Shown one piece after another: positions 59,203 to 64,000 of a stretch of DNA of 64,000 nt. Within the stretch, counting starts at the first letter, position 1. Every line of letters begins with the position of its first letter. The notes below the pieces were generated by a model that ran no database searches, was not told where the DNA came from, and saw only the letters and a list, made by a program, of their open reading frames with translations. Source of the DNA: Ureibacillus composti (GTDB taxonomy: Bacteria; Bacillota; Bacilli; Bacillales_A; Planococcaceae); contig JAUCEP010000002.1 in NCBI GenBank assembly GCA_030348875.1, positions 2,931,001 through 2,995,000 on the forward strand. Reading direction: 5' to 3'. The position numbers and the translations under genes are program-made.

Positions 59203-60366
59203 TTAAATTCCTAGCCCATCAAGCACAATTTGAACTTGCACTTTTACTCCATTTATAAGAGAAGCTTCTGATATTTTAAAATTTGGATGATGATTCATAT
59301 AACCATGTCCTTGTTCTTCATTACCTGCACCGAGCCATAATAAACAACCCTTAATTTCTTTTGTATAAGTAGAAAAATCTTCGCTTAATTTTAACCGTGG
59401 AAGATCATACATGAATCCTTCGCCCAACACTTTTGTTGTGGCTTTTTTTGCTTTTACCACTAATTCCAGACTATTATTTACACTAGGGTACCCTCGAACA
59501 TATTTCAATTCGTACGGAGCATCATACAGTGCGGTAATATGTTCGATTGTGTTCTTAACCCGAATTTCAACTTGATCGCGTAACTTTTCATTCTTAATCA
59601 CAATTGAACCGTTTAACCGTGAACTTTCCGGAATAATATTAGAATCATGAGTTGAACGGTAATCTCCAATCATAATTAATTCAATTTCATCTGGTCTAAT
59701 GCCTTTTATCACATTTGTACCTAATGATGCCTCAATTTTAGAACGTACCTTGTTTGGATCCACCTTAGCATCTGAGGAATTTAACTCTTTCCCTTTTATA
59801 TTCAAGAAAAAACCATCTGCTGTAATGTTCGAATAACCGGTAGTTAACCCAATTGCTCCTTCCTTTAAATTAGGTATTAAATGTAATGCGTAAATTTCTT
59901 CGACTTCATTTATAGCCCCACTCTCAATTAATGCCTGAGCACCACCCGGTTGCTGTTCCTCACCATCCTGAAAAATGAATTTCACCCTACCTCTTAGCTG
60001 ATTTTTCATTTTTGATAGAACACAAACCGTTCCCAATAATATTGCGGTATGAGCATCATGGCCACATGCATGCATGACACCATCTACTGTCGACTTAAAC
60101 GGTAGATCTGTTTTCTCTTGAATTGGTAAAGCATCTATAGCAGCACGTAACGCAATGGTTTTACCTTCCCCTGCACTACCCACTAATGTAGCCACAATAC
60201 TTGTAACAGTTGGTCTGGATAACTCCAAGTTTGGGAAAGAGGCTAAAATATCATAAATATAATTAGAGGTATTAAAACCTTGAAACGACAATTCAGGATG
60301 TTGATGTAAATATCGCCTCCATTCAATTATTTTTTCATACGGTATTTCACTAGTCCAGTCGCCCAT
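59203..60366 (-). CDS. M20-family amidohydrolase (M20D)
   Basis: A 387-residue metallohydrolase acting on N-acyl or amide bonds of amino acids. The metal-binding motif MHACGHDAHTAILLG (about 91-105), FQDGEEQQPGGAQAL (about 130-144, catalytic Glu), HLIPN and the C-terminal LSEDFSTYTKEI are present. The segment that in relatives reads KGKGGHAAxPH is here KGKELNSSDAKVDPNK, so the His of the dimerisation domain is missing. It is convergent with tnrA and stands alone. Acetyl-diaminobutyrate deacetylation for the ectoine pathway 10 kb away is conceivable but unsupported. Confidence 0.8.
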   Translation of the reverse strand: MGDWTSEIPYEKIIEWRRYLHQHPELSFQGFNTSNYIYDILASFPNLELSRPTVTSIVATLVGSAGEGKTIALRAAIDALPIQEKTDLPFKSTVDGVMHACGHDAHTAILLGTVCVLSKMKNQLRGRVKFIFQDGEEQQPGGAQALIESGAINEVEEIYALHLIPNLKEGAIGLTTGYSNITADGFFLNIKGKELNSSDAKVDPNKVRSKIEASLGTNVIKGIRPDEIELIMIGDYRSTHDSNIIPESSRLNGSIVIKNEKLRDQVEIRVKNTIEHITALYDAPYELKYVRGYPSVNNSLELVVKAKKATTKVLGEGFMYDLPRLKLSEDFSTYTKEIKGCLLWLGAGNEEQGHGYMNHHPNFKISEASLINGVKVQVQIVLDGLGI

Positions 60367-60459
60367 ACTTTCCTCCGACGATTGATAAATTATTTATTAT
60401 CTTTTACTTATTAGCTTTCTTTCTTCTTAGAAGATTATTCGCATTAACCGAGAAAAAAT

Positions 60460-60505
60460 AAAAGAGCTGTTCATTGAGAATAATGATGAACAAACTCTTT
60501 TGATT
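60460..60505. terminator. terminator downstream of the ABC ATPase gene
   Basis: AAAAGAG-CT-GTTCAT pairs with ATGAAC-AAA-CTCTTTT, flanked by A-rich sequence on one side and T-rich on the other. It closes the minus-strand unit ending at 60515. Confidence 0.65.
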
Positions 60506-60514
60506 TAATATATT

Positions 60515-61285
60515 TTATTTTAATGCAAGCCAAACTCGATTTTGTTCTTCCTGTACAGAAATAGGACGACCATAAAATGCAGAAAGTGTTGATTCTGTTA
60601 GAAGTTCCTGCGATAAACCTTTTGCAAATACCTGTCCTTCTTTTATTAATAATGTATGGTTAAAACAAGGTAAAATCTCTTCTGTATAATGTGTAACAAG
60701 AATTAATGTTGGAGCATCTTCTCTTTCAGCTATTTTCCCAATAAAATGAAGCAGCTCTTCTCTTGATATTAAATCTAATCCATTACATGGTTCATCTAAA
60801 ATTAAAATTTTTGGATTTGCCATTAAAGCTCTAGATATTAGAACACGTTGTCTTTCACCTTGAGAAAGATACTCGAATTGTTCGTCTTCTAAATGACTAC
60901 AATTTAATAGCTCCATATAATGGCGAGCTAACTCTACATCCTTTTTTTCAACTTCTTCATATAACCCAATTGAACCAAACTTCCCACTTAAAACAATACT
61001 TAATACACTATCAAAACCTCTTAATTGCTTTTGGAGCGAGGAACTTACTAACCCAATTTCTTCACGAAGTTTAGGAATATAAGATTTACCAAAGACATGA
61101 TCTAAAACCTCAACATCACCTTTTGTAGGAAAAATATATCCATTCACAATATTTAATAGAGTCGTCTTCCCAGAACCATTTAATCCTAGAATTGACCAAT
61201 GTTCCCCATTTTTCACTTGCCAATTAATATCCTTTAATATTTGCTTTTTATTTCGATAAACAGACACATTTTCTAATGTAATCAT
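60515..61285 (-). CDS. ABC transporter ATPase, YlmA-like
   Basis: A 256-residue single ABC ATPase: ILGLNGSGKTTLLNIVNGYIFPTKG (Walker A), YLSQGERQRVLISRALMANPKILILDEPCNGLDLISREELL (signature and Walker B) and LVTHYTEEILPCF. It resembles B. subtilis YlmA and ModF-like ATPases, which have no obvious permease partner; none is beside it here. ATG 61285 (MITLENVSVYRNK) is preceded by GGGGGAAGAG; the longer frame starts at a TTG upstream. The cargo is unknown. Confidence 0.82.
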   Translation of the reverse strand: MITLENVSVYRNKKQILKDINWQVKNGEHWSILGLNGSGKTTLLNIVNGYIFPTKGDVEVLDHVFGKSYIPKLREEIGLVSSSLQKQLRGFDSVLSIVLSGKFGSIGLYEEVEKKDVELARHYMELLNCSHLEDEQFEYLSQGERQRVLISRALMANPKILILDEPCNGLDLISREELLHFIGKIAEREDAPTLILVTHYTEEILPCFNHTLLIKEGQVFAKGLSQELLTESTLSAFYGRPISVQEEQNRVWLALK

Positions 61286-61313
61286 TTGCTCTTCCCCCAA
61301 TGCAACACTGTTA

Positions 61314-61502
61314 TTAATCTTTCATTCTTTTCTTATATTGAACTATAAAAATAACAAATAATGTTCCCGCGCATAGAATATTTAAAATTGCTAATACTCT
61401 TTCTTCATTCCAATACAAGAAGCTTTGGAAGATGAAAATTAATATTAATCCAATGCCAATAAATCGCATTAGGCCAGGTGATTGTTTCAGCATTTTATTC
61501 AC
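61314..61502 (-). CDS. small membrane protein, 62 residues
   Basis: Two hydrophobic segments (about 11-29 and 35-53) separated by a short WNEER loop, ending in a basic tail YKKRMKD. This suggests a hairpin in the membrane with both ends inside. It lies 26 bases downstream of lepB and 28 bases upstream of the ABC ATPase on the same strand, so it is probably cotranscribed. No family recognised. ATG 61502 may be replaced by ATG four codons in. Confidence 0.6.
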   Translation of the reverse strand: MNKMLKQSPGLMRFIGIGLILIFIFQSFLYWNEERVLAILNILCAGTLFVIFIVQYKKRMKD

Positions 61503-61528
61503 TCCAATAAATCAAGTGCCGAAACAAT

Positions 61529-62080
61529 CTACCAAAATAGTTTCACATCTTGTAAAGGTAAAATTCTCATTTTAGATACTCCTAAAACAGAATCTGATGG
61601 AATTAGTCCAAAGTGTCGACTATCTTGACTTCGTAAACGATTATCTCCAAGAACAAAAAGATACCCATTTGGAACTACATTTTCACCTGTAATTTCTTCC
61701 AAAGTGAAATTTTCAGTAATTCGATTTTTTATATTAAGGCTTGATTCTCTATTTACATATGGCTCTTCATATTGTTTGTCATTTACTATTAAAATATCAT
61801 CTTTCATTTCAATAGTATCGCCAGGAAGTCCGATCACACGCTTAATATAATACTCATCTTCATAAGGTGACTTGAACACGATTTGGTCAAAACGATCTAT
61901 GTCACTAATTTTACTGACAATGATGACATCTTCACTTTCATATGTTGGCATCATAGAAGCACCTTTTACAACAATCGGCGAAAAAATATATTCGCGGCAT
62001 AAAAAAGCAATCATGATTCCAAGAAAAATGGCTTTAAACCAAGACATCAAAGTTTTAGTCGTATTTATATTTTCGTCCAT
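61529..62080 (-). CDS. lepB: signal peptidase I
   Basis: A type I signal peptidase that removes signal peptides outside the cytoplasmic membrane. It has one N-terminal membrane segment (about 16-33), the catalytic Ser in VVKGASMMPTYESED and the catalytic Lys in YYIKRVIGLPGDTIEM, followed by FVLGDNRLRSQDSRHFGLIP. About 183 residues, the size of Bacillus SipS/SipT. ATG 62080 (MDENINTTK) follows GGGGTGGTGAG. Several paralogues are usual in Bacillus relatives, so this is one of a set. Confidence 0.93.
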   Translation of the reverse strand: MDENINTTKTLMSWFKAIFLGIMIAFLCREYIFSPIVVKGASMMPTYESEDVIIVSKISDIDRFDQIVFKSPYEDEYYIKRVIGLPGDTIEMKDDILIVNDKQYEEPYVNRESSLNIKNRITENFTLEEITGENVVPNGYLFVLGDNRLRSQDSRHFGLIPSDSVLGVSKMRILPLQDVKLFW

Positions 62081-62171
62081 GTCACCACTCACCACCCCTT
62101 ACAGAATATTTTGTATATTTTATATTTTACATCAATTATTCGGAGTTTGGGAAATAGTAAATTAAAAAACA

Positions 62172-62750
62172 TCATGCTAATAAATTTTTTAAATGATTTT
62201 TAACTTCTGGCCATTCATCTGAAGTCACACTATACATCACTGTATGTCTTATAGATCCATCTTTTCTGATCATATGATTTCGTAATATCCCTTCAAATGT
62301 TGCACCAATACGTTCAATCGCTTTTTGTGAACGCTTGTTTTCATGATCTGTTTTAATTTGAACTCGATGCCAGCCAAGAGTTTCAAAACAATAGTTTAAT
62401 AATAGGTATTTACAATTAGTATTAATTGGACTTTGCCAAACACTCGGTGTTAACCAAGTAAATCCAATCTCTCCTCGCTTATGATTTTCTGATATATCCA
62501 TTAATTTAGTAGAACCAATTATTTTGTTAGTCTTTGCACTAACAATAACAAATGGCACTTCTGTACCGGTTTTTTTTAGTTGAAGTGAAGTTTCTACATA
62601 CTTCCGTACATCCTCAACGGTATTAATGGTAATCGACATGTGTATCCAAATTTCAGGATGACATGCAACAGCATAGATCCCATCAACATCCTCTAATTCC
62701 ATTGGTCTTAACCTTACTATCTCATTTTCTAACCGAATAATCTCTTCCAT
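62172..62750 (-). CDS. GNAT acetyltransferase, RimJ/RimL-like
   Basis: A 192-residue acetyltransferase. The RimL-like core shows RLRPMELEDVDGIYAVACHPEIW at the N-terminus, GEIGFTWLTPSVWQSPINTNCKYLLLNYCFETLGWHRVQIKTDHENKRSQKAIERIGATFEGILRNHM, typical of GCN5 fold motifs A and B. The function may be modification of ribosomal protein L7/L12 or another amine. The start is ATG 62750 behind GGGG. It is not tightly linked to neighbours. Confidence 0.85.
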   Translation of the reverse strand: MEEIIRLENEIVRLRPMELEDVDGIYAVACHPEIWIHMSITINTVEDVRKYVETSLQLKKTGTEVPFVIVSAKTNKIIGSTKLMDISENHKRGEIGFTWLTPSVWQSPINTNCKYLLLNYCFETLGWHRVQIKTDHENKRSQKAIERIGATFEGILRNHMIRKDGSIRHTVMYSVTSDEWPEVKNHLKNLLA

Positions 62751-62810
62751 CCCCTCACTCCTCCCACTAATAATTCTACTTTACCATGATTTTTCTTAAT
62801 TATTCCAATT

Positions 62811-62837
62811 AAAAAGTGGAAGGTTTCCCCTCCACTT
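62811..62837 (-). terminator. terminator of the first FMN reductase gene
   Basis: AAGTGGA pairs with TCCACTT around a CT-rich loop and is followed on the minus strand by TTTTTAATT, just after the stop at 62843. Confidence 0.65.
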
Positions 62838-62842
62838 AAATA

Positions 62843-63385
62843 TTATGTGTATTGTCTCATCCACATCATAAAATTGTTAACTACGGAATCAATAAACAAT
62901 ACAGTCGGTTCATCGATTAGATTCCCTTGTTCATCAAATTTAGTGTGACATGCTCCTACATACACTTCATTCCCCATTAATACAGGTGAGGATAATCCTC
63001 CTGCAAATAAAATATCGCGAAGATGCATTTGAGCTTTTACTGTCCCTAAGTTACCCATGGACGCCCCCATAATCCAGGAAGGCTTCCCAATCATGACTTT
63101 ATCTACACGTGAAAGCCAATCAATTGCATTTCCTAATACACCTGGAATTGTTGCATTATATTCTGGTGTAACCCAAAGAACTGCATGAGATTCTTTTACT
63201 TTCGCTTTAAAGTCGACAATCTCTTGAGGAGGATTTTCTTCAATATCTTGGTTATACATTGGAAGGTTCTCTAAACTAAGAACTTCCATGTCAAAATGAT
63301 TTTTATAACGCGATTGAATAAAATTCGCTAATTTTTTGTTATAAGAATCTTTACGTATACTACCGACAATTGCCACAATTTTCAT
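62843..63385 (-). CDS. NADPH-dependent FMN reductase / azoreductase-like
   Basis: A 180-residue flavodoxin-fold reductase of the NADPH-dependent FMN reductase family. IVAIVGSIRKDSYNKKLANF (about 3-22) is the FMN phosphate loop and VLWVTPEYNATIPGVLGNAIDWLSR (about 70-94) the family signature. Substrates may be quinones, azo dyes, chromate or FMN itself. The start is ATG 63385, preceded by AAAGGAGATTGG. A second related gene follows immediately upstream. Confidence 0.88.
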   Translation of the reverse strand: MKIVAIVGSIRKDSYNKKLANFIQSRYKNHFDMEVLSLENLPMYNQDIEENPPQEIVDFKAKVKESHAVLWVTPEYNATIPGVLGNAIDWLSRVDKVMIGKPSWIMGASMGNLGTVKAQMHLRDILFAGGLSSPVLMGNEVYVGACHTKFDEQGNLIDEPTVLFIDSVVNNFMMWMRQYT

Positions 63386-63526
63386 CTCGCCAATCTCCTT
63401 TTAGTAAACTGTAATCATTTTTGTTTTTCCCTTCTACCAAAAAAATCATGACTGTTATGTTGTACCATCCAATAAATCTCTATTTTTTAAGAAATTCAAA
63501 TCCTATCTAGCCTATTAATACCATAT

Positions 63527-63559
63527 AAAAAACCCTTTCTTCAAAATGAGAAAGGGTTT
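63527..63559 (-). terminator. terminator of the second FMN reductase gene
   Basis: AACCCTTTCT pairs with AGAAAGGGTT and is followed on the minus strand by TTTTTTAT, 10 bases after the stop at 63569. Confidence 0.85.
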
Positions 63560-63568
63560 GGTCAACTC

Positions 63569-64000
63569 TTATTTGTTTCGAATTGTTTTTAATGCAGTAC
63601 TCCAAGAGATCACTTGGTCTAACATATCTTTAACTGATTGTTCTTGTACTTCTTTTGGTTTGAACACGTTCCCATTTTCAAAATCAGTGAATAATGATAA
63701 TGCTGGGTGTACTCGAACGTCTGCAACTAACAATTCACCTAAAATTCCACGTAAATGTTCTGCTGCACGTGCACCACCTACAGAACCGTAAGAAACGATA
63801 CCGGCCGCTTTATTATTCCATTCTGCACGAAGTAAGTCTAATGCATTTTTAAGAGCACCTGTGATTGAGTGGTTATACTCTTGTACGATGAAGACAAACC
63901 CGTCACAACCATTAATTTTTTCCTGCCATTGTGGAATACCTGAAGCGTCACCATTTGGATCACCTAAGAAAGGTAATTTATAATCTGCAATGTCAATAAT
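63569..64000 (-). CDS. NADPH-dependent FMN reductase, partial
   Basis: The reading frame runs off the right edge of the window, so the N-terminus is missing. The visible 143 residues end TALKTIRNK and include FVFIVQEYNHSITGALKNALDLLRAEW, the flavin-contact signature of the NADPH-dependent FMN reductase family, followed by AAGIVSYGSVGGARAAEHLRGIL, a stretch typical of flavodoxin-fold quinone or azo reductases. It is a separate gene from the one at 62843 (not a frameshifted part of it), with its own terminator. Confidence 0.87.
   Translation of the reverse strand: MIDIADYKLPFLGDPNGDASGIPQWQEKINGCDGFVFIVQEYNHSITGALKNALDLLRAEWNNKAAGIVSYGSVGGARAAEHLRGILGELLVADVRVHPALSLFTDFENGNVFKPKEVQEQSVKDMLDQVISWSTALKTIRNK

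Noticed and set aside
59203-60366. M20 hydrolase as the missing DoeB/EutE of the ectoine pathway
   Set aside because: It is 10 kb away behind the liv operon, and known DoeB/EutE proteins, as I recall, belong to the aspartoacylase-like family rather than M20D. Left as a possibility only.

Overview
The window is about 64 kb of low-GC DNA from an endospore-forming Firmicute of the Bacillaceae/Planococcaceae type. The evidence is CotB-like spore coat genes, a TnrA regulator with matching GlnR/TnrA boxes, a proline-specific T-box, purposeful use of GTG and TTG starts behind strong GGAGG ribosome binding sites, and a block (MBL hydrolase, proI, namA, rnz, dinB) whose order resembles the yqjP-yqjH region of Bacillus subtilis. 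Species cannot be fixed from sequence reading alone. No tRNA, rRNA or CRISPR array was seen.

Layout. 1-2.9 kb: 3' end of proA, two CotB-like coat genes, a multi-hairpin intergenic block and a DUF3889 gene. 3.0-11.7 kb: two inverted copies of one ISL3-type insertion sequence, each with a perfect 8-bp target duplication, bracket argGH, a frameshifted SDR gene, and the divergent nsrR/hmp nitric-oxide pair. 11.7-18.4 kb: MBL hydrolase, T-box-controlled proI, namA, rnz, dinB and bioY. 18.7-22.3 kb: a compact operon of GTP cyclohydrolase II, RibD, an FAD monooxygenase and a HAD phosphatase, without FMN riboswitch or the late riboflavin genes. 22.6-28.4 kb: a DegV gene with an in-frame stop, a DnaQ-like exonuclease and a GlnD-like nucleotidyltransferase, an ammonium transporter preceded by three GlnR/TnrA boxes, a LysM/3D wall protein and a 62-residue protein.

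28.6-38.5 kb: a peptide ABC transporter (five genes) with an embedded P1/S58 self-cleaving aminopeptidase, downstream of an aldehyde dehydrogenase, an SDR and a tartrate/D-malate dehydrogenase-like gene. 38.8-41.5 kb: small unknown genes, an AAA ATPase and guaC. 41.6-52.8 kb: an ectoine/hydroxyectoine uptake and breakdown locus (ehuBCDA, eutD, eutC, eutB) under a PucR-type regulator, with two unexpected members, a homoserine dehydrogenase-like and a cystathionine gamma-synthase-like enzyme. 52.8-59.1 kb: an SRPBCC protein, a livJHMGF branched-chain amino acid importer and divergent tnrA with two TnrA boxes between them. 59.2-64 kb: M20 amidohydrolase, a lone ABC ATPase, a small membrane protein, signal peptidase I, a GNAT acetyltransferase and two NADPH-dependent FMN reductases (the last one cut by the window end).

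Taken together, the right two thirds is a nitrogen- and osmolyte-scavenging region: ammonium, peptides, ectoines and branched-chain amino acids are imported and degraded, with TnrA linking at least amt and liv to nitrogen limitation. The most interesting systems are the ectoine locus with its two non-canonical enzymes and the ribA-ribD-monooxygenase-phosphatase operon. Three genes look broken or oddly started (SDR near 8212, degV at 22759, ehuC near 43823).
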